From positions 1-64,000 of the forward strand of contig UQPH01000002.1 of NCBI GenBank assembly GCA_900542875.1: a stretch of 64,000 nucleotides of DNA. Reading direction: 5' to 3'. Position 1 is the stretch's first letter; the number at the start of each line of letters is the position of its first letter. The notes under the pieces are model-generated. The model ran no database searches. It was not told the DNA's origin and worked only from the letters and a program-made list of their open reading frames with translations. The position numbers were made by a program, and so were the translations under genes. The DNA is from an uncultured Eubacterium sp. GTDB taxonomy: Bacteria > Bacillota > Clostridia > Oscillospirales > Acutalibacteraceae. Below, in pieces: positions 25,602-33,809 of this stretch.

Positions 25602-26687
25602 TTAGTATTTAATAGGGGTTGAATCAAGGTACTTGTTTACCATAAGTGCTACTTTAAATACGATAGCGTCGTCAAATTCTCTAAGGTCAAGACCCGTCAA
25701 CTTTTTAATTTTTTCGAGTCTGTAAACGAGAGTGTTACGGTGAACAAAAAGTTTTCTCGATGTCTCGGAAACATTAAGATTGTTTTCAAAGAATTTTTGA
25801 ATTGTAAAGAGAGTTTCCTGGTCGAGCGAATCAATGCTGCCTTTCTTAAATACTTCCTTTAAGAACATCTCGCAGAGAGTGGTCGGAAGTTGGTAGATAA
25901 GTCTTGCGATACCGAGGTTGTCATAATTTATGATAGGACGCTCGTTGTCGAATACCTTGCCTACTTCCAGAGCAACCTGTGCTTCCTTAAAACTTCGTGC
26001 CAGTTCTTTGATACCTGTAATGCAGGTGCCGATACCTACCACAACCTTGCAGTAGAACTCGGTTGAAAGAGTGTCGCAGATGGATTGCGCCAGCTTTTCG
26101 AGTCCTTTTGAGTCAACATTCGGGCGAACTTCTTTAATCAGCGCAATGTCGGTTTCGTTAATGTTGATTACGAAATCTTTGGTCTTGTCGGGGAAGAAGT
26201 TTTGTATTACATCATATGCGGAAACATCGGTGTGCTCCTCTACACGGATGATGAAAACGACTCTCGTAGCATCGTTATTAAAACGAAGTTCACGGGATTT
26301 GATATAAATATCACCCGGCAAAATATTGTCGAGGATTACATTTTTAATGAAATTCGAGCGGTCGAATTTTTCGTCATTGTTCTTTTTTATTTGCTCAAGA
26401 GCAACTGCGATAATGGAAACATATCTGCGGCTTGTCTCGTCCGTGCCGTCAACAAATACGGCATATTCGGGGTGAACAGAGTCACCGAATGCCTTGTAAG
26501 TGCAGGTATCAACGCTTACGTGTGCACCCGAAAAAACGCCTGCCGCAATAACTCCCTTGCGAACATCGCCGATTAATCCGAGTTCACTGCACGAAATTAT
26601 TGTTCCGCTCTCGTCAACTACTCCTATCGTTCTGTCTGTCGCCTCACGCATTTGGTTAATTATTCCCTGAAACAATTTGTTAGGCAT
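25602..26687 (-). CDS. CdaR/PucR-type transcriptional regulator
   Basis: A 361-residue regulator with an N-terminal CdaR-like diacid-sensing domain (residues 1-130, with RTIGVVDESGTII and the VSIIAVALEQIK helix), a GGDEF-related middle region, and the C-terminal PucR helix-turn-helix (VSETSRKLFVHRNTLVYRLE). The family controls sugar-diacid or purine genes; here it precedes thrH by 21 bp with nothing else in the unit, so its regulon may lie elsewhere. A GGAGG site precedes the ATG. Confidence 0.87.
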   Translation of the reverse strand: MPNKLFQGIINQMREATDRTIGVVDESGTIISCSELGLIGDVRKGVIAAGVFSGAHVSVDTCTYKAFGDSVHPEYAVFVDGTDETSRRYVSIIAVALEQIKKNNDEKFDRSNFIKNVILDNILPGDIYIKSRELRFNNDATRVVFIIRVEEHTDVSAYDVIQNFFPDKTKDFVININETDIALIKEVRPNVDSKGLEKLAQSICDTLSTEFYCKVVVGIGTCITGIKELARSFKEAQVALEVGKVFDNERPIINYDNLGIARLIYQLPTTLCEMFLKEVFKKGSIDSLDQETLFTIQKFFENNLNVSETSRKLFVHRNTLVYRLEKIKKLTGLDLREFDDAIVFKVALMVNKYLDSTPIKY

Positions 26688-26728
26688 ATATACTCCTCCA
26701 AGTCAGTGTAAAATAAATTTGCACAAAA

Positions 26729-26773
26729 AAACATCAAATCTGTTGTATATATTATACAAGGGATTTGATGTTT
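26729..26773 (-). terminator. strong terminator hairpin
   Basis: AAACATCAAATC pairs with GATTTGATGTTT, and an inner TTGTATA/TATACAA pair extends the stem. T runs occur on both sides. It closes the pseudouridine-synthase unit before the CdaR gene. Confidence 0.85.
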
Positions 26774-26871
26774 TTGCAACCTTTTTGAGATATTTTTTTA
26801 TAATTTTTGTGCTAATTGCATAATGTAACACATTTTATACTATATATTGTGTCGTGAAAAATAGCCGTATA

Positions 26872-27576
26872 CTATTTTGCAACGATTGATTTAAGCTCGT
26901 TTTCATCGATATATCTGCATTCGCCCGATTTGAGTGTCTTATCGAGCGGTAAATTTCCCATCTTTGTACGCTTTAGTTCAACTACGGTTATGCCGTGCTT
27001 TTTGAACATTCGCTTAACCTGATGATAAAGTCCCTGCCTGAGAACAACTTCGGCAATCGTGCGCTCATCGTTGAGCGGGGTTATTTCCGCTTTGAGCAGT
27101 TTTTCACCGCCGAGCGTCATTCCCGACTTAAAATCGTTTATCACATCATCATCAAACGGCTTGTCCAGTTTTGCTGTATAGGTCTTGTCTATATGGTGCG
27201 AGGGAGAGAGTATGTCGTGTGCAAAGGCTCCGTCATCGGTAATGAGCACAAATCCCGTTGTGTCCTTGTCGAGCCTGCCGGCAGGGAAAAGCCCTTTTCT
27301 TTTCATCTCATCGGGCAAAAGGTCAATTACGGTTTTGTCGCCCTTGCTCTCGCTCGCCGAGATAACGCCTTTTGGCTTGTTCATCATAATGTAGACAAAA
27401 TCTCTGCGTTCTATTTCCTTGCCGCCTGCCGAGATTTTATCGTCATCGGAGCACTTAAAATCAACGGATTTGATAACCGCCCCGTTTACGCAGACCTCGC
27501 CGTTTTTTATCATCGCCTTTGCCTGCGTGCGTGAAATATTAAGTTGCTTTGCCGTTATTTTATCAAGTCTTGTCAT
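26872..27576 (-). CDS. rRNA pseudouridine synthase, RsuA/RluB family
   Basis: A 234-residue enzyme that isomerises a uridine in ribosomal RNA. The N-terminal S4 RNA-binding domain (residues 1-58) is followed by the catalytic domain with the signature GRLDKDTTG, whose Asp is the catalytic residue, and VVLRQGLYHQVKRMF. Length favours RsuA (16S rRNA position 516) over RluB, but this is not certain. The start overlaps the end of the upstream DUF4830 gene by 14 bp. Confidence 0.92.
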   Translation of the reverse strand: MTRLDKITAKQLNISRTQAKAMIKNGEVCVNGAVIKSVDFKCSDDDKISAGGKEIERRDFVYIMMNKPKGVISASESKGDKTVIDLLPDEMKRKGLFPAGRLDKDTTGFVLITDDGAFAHDILSPSHHIDKTYTAKLDKPFDDDVINDFKSGMTLGGEKLLKAEITPLNDERTIAEVVLRQGLYHQVKRMFKKHGITVVELKRTKMGNLPLDKTLKSGECRYIDENELKSIVAK

Positions 27577-28027
27577 TAAGTGCCACCAAAAATCCGTTGT
27601 CGGCAGAGGTGTCGCATAAATCCGCTCCGATTAAAATTCCGTCATAAACTATCAGGTTTGCTATAACATTGTCATTATCTTTATAGTTCGTTATGTTATA
27701 GGTATACATAACGGCGGTCTTGCCTTTATAATCGGTTAAATCAAAGTTCTGCTGTTTTTGGATTTCGTTATATTTGTTGTATACATCGTTAAACTGCTCG
27801 GGAATGATTATCTCCTTAGACTCCTCCTTGCTGTCCGTTTTGAGGTCGAAGGAATTTATGTAGTCCACTCTTTCCTGTGTGGTTGAGCATCTTATTCCCT
27901 CGCTTTTGGAGGCGGGCTTTGCCGGGTGGTTCGTTAAAAATGTAATCAGCACCACCACAATACCGGTCAAAAGGAGTATAAGCCCGAAAATCTGTTTTGA
28001 ATTCATCTTAAAAGTAAACATTCGCAT
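27563..28027 (-). CDS. DUF4830-type membrane-anchored protein
   Basis: A 154-residue protein with one N-terminal membrane helix (GLILLLTGIVVVLITFL) and an outside domain. The pattern ERVDYINSF, IIIPEQFNDVYNKYNEIQ, YNITNYKD, ANLIVYDGILIGAD matches the DUF4830 family as I remember it, common in Clostridia. Function unknown. I chose the ATG at 28027 with the GGTG site; an in-frame GTG at 28036 overlaps that site. It overlaps rsuA-type gene by 14 bp and follows the cell-wall operon. Confidence 0.75.
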   Translation of the reverse strand: MRMFTFKMNSKQIFGLILLLTGIVVVLITFLTNHPAKPASKSEGIRCSTTQERVDYINSFDLKTDSKEESKEIIIPEQFNDVYNKYNEIQKQQNFDLTDYKGKTAVMYTYNITNYKDNDNVIANLIVYDGILIGADLCDTSADNGFLVALNDKT

Positions 28028-28085
28028 TTTTATCACCGTTAGATTATATGCAAAATGTTTACCTTTAATTACAGTTATAATAATT

Positions 28086-29483
28086 TTATGATTCGGAATT
28101 TACCAGAGCATTTAATACTTTTTTTGCTACGGGACCGGCAACCTGTGAACCCGAGTTTCCGTTTTCTATCGTTACGACAAATGCGTAGGGATGATCGTCG
28201 TCGTCCATAAAGCCCGTGAACCACGCAATGTTATGTGCGTCCACATCATCTATCTGTGCCGTACCCGATTTTGCGCAGAGGTTTAATCCCTTGTAATTAT
28301 ATTCGCCGTAATGCTCGGTTACATTGTATCTCATCATCTTTTTCATTGTGTCGGCAACTTCCTGCGGCATAAGAGATGATTGGTTGTGCGGCAGAGTGAT
28401 TTTAAGTGACTTGCCTGTCTGGTTTGCAAGCGATTGAACAAGGTTGAATGACGGAGCGTTTCCGCCGTTTGCGATAGCCGATACAACCCTCAGCATTGTA
28501 ACCGGTGCGATTCTTGTATTGCCCTGACCGATACCGGTCCAGCCTAAGAGGTCGGCACTCATCTTGTTACTTTCGTCATCAAAGATGCCGCTGTAACATC
28601 TGATTGCTCCGCTGATTACAACGCTTGAATCTATACCGAGTTCTTTTGCCGTCTTTGTCAGTTTGTCCTGACCGAGTTCTATTGCTATTTGGGCAAAGGT
28701 TGCGTTACATGACTTAGCCAGTGCGTCATTAAAATTAATGTGACTGCCGTGGTTTGCGTTGCATTCGATTGCGATACCCTCACTCGGCTGATATTTTCCG
28801 TTACAAACCCATGTGCGCTCGTCTATGTCCGATATGTTCTCTATTGCACATATTGCGGTTATCAGTTTGAATGTGGAGCCCGGTACATAGGAGGCGTCGG
28901 TAAAACGGTTAATGTAAACGCCCTCGTATTTTTCGCTTGTGTCGAGGTTGTCGGGTACATTTTCAACATCATAACTCGGAGAGGAAACCTCACAGATTAT
29001 GTCTCCGGTTTTGTAATTTACTATGCCGATTGTGCCCTTTCTGCCGTTCAGAGCTTCGTATGCGATGTTGTTAATGTCCTTGTCTATGGTAAGGCGCAAA
29101 TCGTTTCCTTTGCCGTAGCGTTCTATGTTGTATACTCCGAAAAGGAGATTATATCCCGTAAGCCTTGCGGAATATACGGACTGCACGCCGTTTGATATGA
29201 AATTTCTCGGGTCGCCCACAACGTGGAGTGTTGATTTTCTTGTGGTTTGGTCGTCTGCATAGACTCTTTCGCCGTTCTTTGTTTGAACGAGAGCATCGCC
29301 GTCTTTGTCGTAAATCGTACCTGCGCCTATGAGTTCTCCGTCGCTGTAAACGTGACTGTTAAAGCGTTTCATTACCCATGTGTCGCTGTTGTTTACGAGC
29401 GATACGGTCATAAACACAATGCCTACAATAAACGCAAGTGAAAGAATTAAAAGAAAAATTCCTCTTTTGGTTATCATTTTCAT
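28086..29483 (-). CDS. penicillin-binding protein transpeptidase (PbpA-like)
   Basis: A 465-residue class B-type D,D-transpeptidase. One N-terminal membrane helix, a short pedestal and the transpeptidase domain are visible. Catalytic motifs: S203-T-F-K (SxxK), SCN (SxN) and KSGT (KTG box). It crosslinks peptidoglycan outside the membrane. The size and simple N-terminus resemble PbpA of Actinobacteria rather than large PBP2 or FtsI. The start overlaps the RodA/FtsW stop by ATGA, indicating a matched glycosyltransferase-transpeptidase pair. Confidence 0.93.
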   Translation of the reverse strand: MKMITKRGIFLLILSLAFIVGIVFMTVSLVNNSDTWVMKRFNSHVYSDGELIGAGTIYDKDGDALVQTKNGERVYADDQTTRKSTLHVVGDPRNFISNGVQSVYSARLTGYNLLFGVYNIERYGKGNDLRLTIDKDINNIAYEALNGRKGTIGIVNYKTGDIICEVSSPSYDVENVPDNLDTSEKYEGVYINRFTDASYVPGSTFKLITAICAIENISDIDERTWVCNGKYQPSEGIAIECNANHGSHINFNDALAKSCNATFAQIAIELGQDKLTKTAKELGIDSSVVISGAIRCYSGIFDDESNKMSADLLGWTGIGQGNTRIAPVTMLRVVSAIANGGNAPSFNLVQSLANQTGKSLKITLPHNQSSLMPQEVADTMKKMMRYNVTEHYGEYNYKGLNLCAKSGTAQIDDVDAHNIAWFTGFMDDDDHPYAFVVTIENGNSGSQVAGPVAKKVLNALVNSES

Positions 29484-30742
29484 TTCTTCTTTGCACCTCC
29501 GAGATAATTATAGGTACGCACATCCGACGCCTTGATAAAGGCGAGCACCATCCAGCACGAAATCATACTCGAGCCGCCCTGACTGATGAACGGAAGCGTA
29601 ACGCCCGTAAGCGGAAGAATGTCGGTAATACCGAAAATATTCAGCGCCGTTTGAAACAGGAGCATTCCTGCCGCCGCAATGGAGGCGATTGAGTAGAAAG
29701 TGCTGCGTGCGGCTATGCTGTTTACAAGTGCGGAAATGGCTATGCATACAAAACTGAGCACTACTATAATGCCGAAAATATAGCCCCATTCCTCACAGAT
29801 AACGCCGAAGATAAGGTCGTTTGTACTTTCGCCGATATAACGAATGTTGCCGTTTCCTATTCCGAGACCGAGCAGACCGCCGCTTGCCATTCCGACAAGA
29901 ACCCTCGTTTGCTGATAGCCCGAGTTGTTGAAATTGTCAGCCTCCCAAATGTGACGGTATACGGCAAATCTGCGTGCAACATAACTTTTGTATTTGAGCA
30001 CGATTGCGCCGCCCATTACCGCAGACGCAACGGCGAGCACAACGGTTTTTATGTCGCCTGAGTTCATAAATGCGAGAATGAGAAATGTAACAAAGAATAT
30101 GAGCGCAGTGCCCAAGTCCTTTATTATAATCAGTGAGCCGACCACTGCCATGGAAAAGGCAATGAAGGCAATAATATTCTTTGAAGTTTGAATTTTTTCC
30201 AGCGTTGCCGAGCCGACAAAGATGAATGCTATTTTTACGAATTCGCTCGGTTGAACGGTAAAGCCGCCTATTTCAATCCAGTTTCTTGCGCCCATATGAG
30301 TTTTTGCTATGAGAAGATTTACGGCAAGAAGCAGCAGTGCACCGACGGCTACGAATATTCTTATCTTCATACAGAAATCCGTATGTCCCATAAGAAATAC
30401 CATAAATATGAAACCTAGCAGTCCTGCGAGCAGCATAATGTACTGCTTGAGTCCCTGGGAGGCATTTTGACTTCCTACTGCTACTATGCCCACTCCGCTC
30501 AGAAAGAACGCTATTATTTCAAGCTCAAAGTTTCTTCTGTGATATGCGTTGTAAAAAAATATGAGATATGCCCATTCGGTTACTATTAGGAGCAGTATTG
30601 CTATGAGTACCTTTGGCTGAAATTCGTCCTTGCAGTTTGCGCCGACAAAGCCGGTCACAAGCTGAAATACGGAGAGAAAAGCCATCAGTGCAAAGTTATT
30701 TATAGGTTTTACTTTAATACGCTTTTTTGTTTTTTCGCCCAT
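29480..30742 (-). CDS. RodA/FtsW/SpoVE family peptidoglycan glycosyltransferase
   Basis: A 420-residue SEDS-family membrane protein of about 12 helices that polymerises lipid II into glycan strands. Typical sequences include GARNWIEIGGFTVQPSEFVK, VLVGMASGGLLGLGIGNG and the C-terminal LPLTGVTLPFISQGGSSM. It is coupled to the PBP gene and preceded by the FHA gene 15 bp upstream, with an AAGGAG site. It could serve elongation, division or sporulation; the gene set does not decide. Confidence 0.94.
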   Translation of the reverse strand: MGEKTKKRIKVKPINNFALMAFLSVFQLVTGFVGANCKDEFQPKVLIAILLLIVTEWAYLIFFYNAYHRRNFELEIIAFFLSGVGIVAVGSQNASQGLKQYIMLLAGLLGFIFMVFLMGHTDFCMKIRIFVAVGALLLLAVNLLIAKTHMGARNWIEIGGFTVQPSEFVKIAFIFVGSATLEKIQTSKNIIAFIAFSMAVVGSLIIIKDLGTALIFFVTFLILAFMNSGDIKTVVLAVASAVMGGAIVLKYKSYVARRFAVYRHIWEADNFNNSGYQQTRVLVGMASGGLLGLGIGNGNIRYIGESTNDLIFGVICEEWGYIFGIIVVLSFVCIAISALVNSIAARSTFYSIASIAAAGMLLFQTALNIFGITDILPLTGVTLPFISQGGSSMISCWMVLAFIKASDVRTYNYLGGAKKK

Positions 30743-30757
30743 TGCTTTTTCTCCTTT

Positions 30758-31492
30758 TTATTTTTCGTAGAAGATGAACACCTTGTCGCCGAAGGTGAGC
30801 ATATCCTCGTCAAAGATAAGTTGCGGCTCGTTTATATATCTGCCGTTTAACTTTGTTCCGTTGTGGCTGTCCAAATCCGCAATCGCCCAGCCCTTTGTGG
30901 TTTGGTAAATTCTTGCGTGGTGCGAACTTACCGTCTGCGACATGATCTGTATGTCTGCGTCGTTTCCTCTGCCGATGAGCACATCCTGCTTTTTGAGGTA
31001 AACGGGTCGCCTTGTCTTTATGTCAACGAGCACGCCGTATGCAATGCCGGAGTTTTGCACTTTGTTTCGTATTTCCTTTTTCGTGCTTGAGGACATTGCC
31101 TCATCGCATATAAATTTCATCGGTATGTTTCCTATGGTGATAATGTCCTCGTTTTCTATTACTCGGCTGCCGTTAATTTTTTCACCGTTGACGAGAACGC
31201 CTATGGTTCTTGCCGAAGTGTCGGTTACCACCCAGTCTTTTCTCTTTTTTGCTATTACGGCATGAAATCTGCCGACCGTCGTAAAGGGGAGAACTATATC
31301 GTTTGCTTTACTCTTTCCGATAGAGGTTTCCCAGTGGGTGATTTCACTTATTTCTCCGTCGTTTTCGTTAACGAGTTTTGCAAGTTTATGCACTCTCGGT
31401 CTGTTTCTGAAGAGTGAGATTATACATGTTGAAAGTATTATAAGCGCCGCAATCGGTGCGACAAATCTAAGTACGCTGATTATATATACCAT
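30758..31492 (-). CDS. membrane-anchored protein with two FHA domains
   Basis: A 244-residue protein: an N-terminal membrane helix (FVAPIAALIILSTCIISLF) and two forkhead-associated domains at about 50-130 and 155-240. The second has all canonical phosphothreonine-binding residues (GRGNDADI, SSHHARI, DSHNGTKLNG); the first is degenerate. FHA domains bind phosphothreonine peptides, so this probably couples Ser/Thr kinase signalling to the RodA/PBP pair downstream. No such kinase is in this window. It is the first gene of the operon. Confidence 0.92.
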   Translation of the reverse strand: MVYIISVLRFVAPIAALIILSTCIISLFRNRPRVHKLAKLVNENDGEISEITHWETSIGKSKANDIVLPFTTVGRFHAVIAKKRKDWVVTDTSARTIGVLVNGEKINGSRVIENEDIITIGNIPMKFICDEAMSSSTKKEIRNKVQNSGIAYGVLVDIKTRRPVYLKKQDVLIGRGNDADIQIMSQTVSSHHARIYQTTKGWAIADLDSHNGTKLNGRYINEPQLIFDEDMLTFGDKVFIFYEK

Positions 31493-31537
31493 ACCGTCAC
31501 GCCTTTCCGATTTTAATATCTACATTAATTCATTTTA

Positions 31538-31566
31538 AGTGTAATGTTTTTAATATAAAATGTCAA
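31538..31566 (-). promoter_or_regulatory. promoter of the FHA-RodA-PBP operon
   Basis: Minus-strand TTGACA, 17-bp spacer, TACACT; 46 bp from the -10 box to the FHA start. The -35 sits next to the divergent aldose-epimerase promoter. Confidence 0.55.
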
Positions 31567-31571
31567 GTCAC

Positions 31572-31600
31572 TTGAAATTAGTTTACACTTATTCTATAAT
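31572..31600 (+). promoter_or_regulatory. promoter of aldose 1-epimerase
   Basis: TTGAAA, 17-bp spacer, TATAAT; 34 bp before the chosen start codon. Confidence 0.65.
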
Positions 31601-31634
31601 AAAGAAAAACATAATTGATATGCGAGGGCTTATT

Positions 31635-32690
31635 ATGGTAGAAAAATCATATTTCGGCGCACTTGATGACGGAACCGAAATCGACCTTTATAAAATCACA
31701 AATAAAAGCGGAGCGTATGTAAAACTGCAAACTCTCGGGGCAGGCATACAGTCGCTTTATGTGCCTGACAAAAACGGTGTTTTGTCGGATGTTGTGCTCG
31801 GTTTTGACAATCCGCAGGATTATACAGACCCCGACCACGGTTATCAGGGACTTGTTGTCGGCAGATGGGCAAACAGAATCCGTGATGCAAAATTTACTTT
31901 TAACGGCGAGGAATATCACACCCCGATAAATCAGGGCAGATGGACTCTTCACAGCGGAGGACGCTTCAGTTTTACTCCGTGGGAGGTTGAAGAAACAGGT
32001 GACGATTATGTTGTGTTTAAGCGTTTTTCTCCCGATTTGGAGGACGGCTTCGGCGGTAATTTCACTATGAGAGTCAAGTATACCTTTACAGAGGATAATA
32101 CATTGAGGCTCGAATATATGATTATGTCCGACAAGGACACCGTTGCCAATCCGACCAATCATTCGTATTTTAACCTCAGCGGAAATGATGACGAAATTAT
32201 TGACAGTCATTATCTTATGATTAATGCAGATTACTTTACCGAGACGGACGATGACCAACTTCCGACCGGCGAACTCGGCGAGCTTAAAGGCACTATGATG
32301 GACTTTTCGACAATGCATAAAATCGGCGAGCACATCAACGAACCGTTCAGAGCGGTTATCGACGGTATCGGATATGATAACAATTACTGCCTGCGTAAAA
32401 AGGATTTTACCATGCAGCAGGCGGCTGTTCTTGAGCACAGGGGCAGCGGCAGAAGACTTGAAGTTTATACCGATTTGCCGGGCATTCAACTTTACTGCGG
32501 CGGTTGGCTCGATAAGAATTACACCGCAGGCAAGGGCACTAATGTCGTTAAATACCGCAGGGGTGCGGCGCTTGAAACTCAGTTTTATCCCGATACGGTA
32601 AATCACCAAGATGTTTTCCCCGCAAGATTTGTAAAAGCAAACGAAGAATTTAAGACCGTAACGGAGTTCAGATTTTCCGTTATTGACTGA
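31635..32690 (+). CDS. galM: aldose 1-epimerase
   Basis: A 351-residue mutarotase that interconverts alpha and beta anomers of sugars such as galactose. It has the family residues N-R at GRWANRI, the catalytic His in NPTNHSYFNL-type sequence (NHSYFNLSG) and the late ETQFYPD glutamate. The ATG at 31635 follows GCGAGGG; an upstream in-frame ATG at 31560 lies ahead of the promoter -10 and is rejected. It is a single-gene unit by its own promoter. Confidence 0.93.
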   Translation: MVEKSYFGALDDGTEIDLYKITNKSGAYVKLQTLGAGIQSLYVPDKNGVLSDVVLGFDNPQDYTDPDHGYQGLVVGRWANRIRDAKFTFNGEEYHTPINQGRWTLHSGGRFSFTPWEVEETGDDYVVFKRFSPDLEDGFGGNFTMRVKYTFTEDNTLRLEYMIMSDKDTVANPTNHSYFNLSGNDDEIIDSHYLMINADYFTETDDDQLPTGELGELKGTMMDFSTMHKIGEHINEPFRAVIDGIGYDNNYCLRKKDFTMQQAAVLEHRGSGRRLEVYTDLPGIQLYCGGWLDKNYTAGKGTNVVKYRRGAALETQFYPDTVNHQDVFPARFVKANEEFKTVTEFRFSVID

Positions 32691-32782
32691 GATTTAATTC
32701 GGTAACAAAAATACATCTTCTTCATAGTATGGATTGAAGTACACCGATGGGTGGCTTACAATATTATGAAGGAGATTTTTTT

Positions 32783-33586
32783 ATGGCTGATAATCCTATT
32801 ATCCAACCGGGCGTCGGCAAAATAAATGAAGCGGTTTGTATTGACACAAAGCGAATTTATGACAGTTGCGTCAGCAAGGACTGCTTGGAAAATTTAAGAG
32901 TTACATTTTTTGCCTCCAGTCAGAGATTAATAGACGAGGCTTCGTCGGTTAAATGCAGAAGTTGCAAGATAAGCGCAGTCAGCATAGATGTTGATGAGGT
33001 ACCGTTTAACAAAGGCTTTTACAGTGCCGATGTGCATTTCTACTTTATGCTTCAGTTTGACTGTTATTCGACACCGTGTACCACTCCGCAAATTGCCTGT
33101 GGATATACCGATTTTAATAAAAAGTGTATCCTCTACGGCTCAGAGGGTAATGTGAAAATTTTTACATCAAATCTTTCGGACAAAAAGACCGATTGTCCCG
33201 AAGCACCTCAGTATTCCAATCCAACCGCTAAAGTTCAGGCAGTTGACCCTGTTGTGCTTTCGTGCGATTTGGTCGATACCTGCGATTGCCCCGTTCCGCT
33301 TTGCACTGTATTTCCGCAGAGCATAATTCAAGGTTCGCAAGAGGGTGCGATTCCGCTTGCCTCCAGTCGTGCGGTTCTCGTTACTCTCGGACTCTTCTCA
33401 ATTATTCAGATGGAGAGAGATGTCCAGATGACCATACCTGCATATGATTTCTGCATTCCGGACAGAGAATGCTCATGCTCGACTCAGGATCCGTGTACCG
33501 CATTCCAGAGTATAGAGTTCCCGGTAGAACAGTTTTTCCCTCCCGAGAGAGAAAATTGCGATTGTCCGTGTAACCCAAACGCATAA
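32783..33586 (+). CDS. cysteine-rich protein of unknown function
   Basis: A 267-residue soluble-looking protein with about 23 cysteines, many in CxC or CxxC pairs and a C-terminal Cys/Asp cluster (ENCDCPCNPNA). No signal peptide or membrane helix. The N-terminal GKINEAVCIDTKRIYDSC looks like a conserved clostridial family I have seen without assigned function. A structural disulfide-linked role (for example in a spore layer) is possible but is only inference from composition. The ATG at 32783 has an AAGGAG site; an in-frame ATG at 32747 lacks one. A terminator follows at once. Confidence 0.7.
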   Translation: MADNPIIQPGVGKINEAVCIDTKRIYDSCVSKDCLENLRVTFFASSQRLIDEASSVKCRSCKISAVSIDVDEVPFNKGFYSADVHFYFMLQFDCYSTPCTTPQIACGYTDFNKKCILYGSEGNVKIFTSNLSDKKTDCPEAPQYSNPTAKVQAVDPVVLSCDLVDTCDCPVPLCTVFPQSIIQGSQEGAIPLASSRAVLVTLGLFSIIQMERDVQMTIPAYDFCIPDRECSCSTQDPCTAFQSIEFPVEQFFPPERENCDCPCNPNA

Positions 33587-33593
33587 TTTTTCT

Positions 33594-33621
33594 GCCACTC
33601 CGTTTTGGATAACGGGGTGGC
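33594..33621 (+). terminator. terminator of the cysteine-rich gene
   Basis: GCCACTCCGTT pairs with AACGGGGTGGC (two wobbles), followed by TTTTATTTT. Confidence 0.85.
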
Positions 33622-33640
33622 TTTTATTTTACCGTAAAAT

Positions 33641-33760
33641 AAAAAGGCCTCCGAAGGGAATGCCTTTGAATGAGAAATAGTTATCTCTTTGAGAACCGCA
33701 GGAGCAAAGAGATATGTTACTCATTCAAATCATAACCACCAGTTCAACTGGCGGTTATGA
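33641..33760. repeat. degenerate copy of the rpsI-end/terminator module, with nested palindromes
   Basis: AAAAAGGC-CTCC-AAGG-AATGCCTT then TTATCTCTT-GAAC (33641-33705) parallels the rpsI downstream terminator plus gene end at 35666-35735. It is followed by nested inverted repeats (TTTGAATGAG with CTCATTCAAA, TATCTCTTT with AAAGAGATA) and a separate 33-bp hairpin (33729-33761) ending near the lipoprotein gene. Confidence 0.5.
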
Positions 33761-33809
33761 TTTATATTTAGAATTTAAGTATTATATCATTTGTCGGTAA
33801 ATTGATGTA

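Noticed and set aside
31647..32609. 320-codon minus-strand frame
   Set aside because: Antisense to galM, which has clear catalytic motifs and its own promoter; coding-bias shadow.
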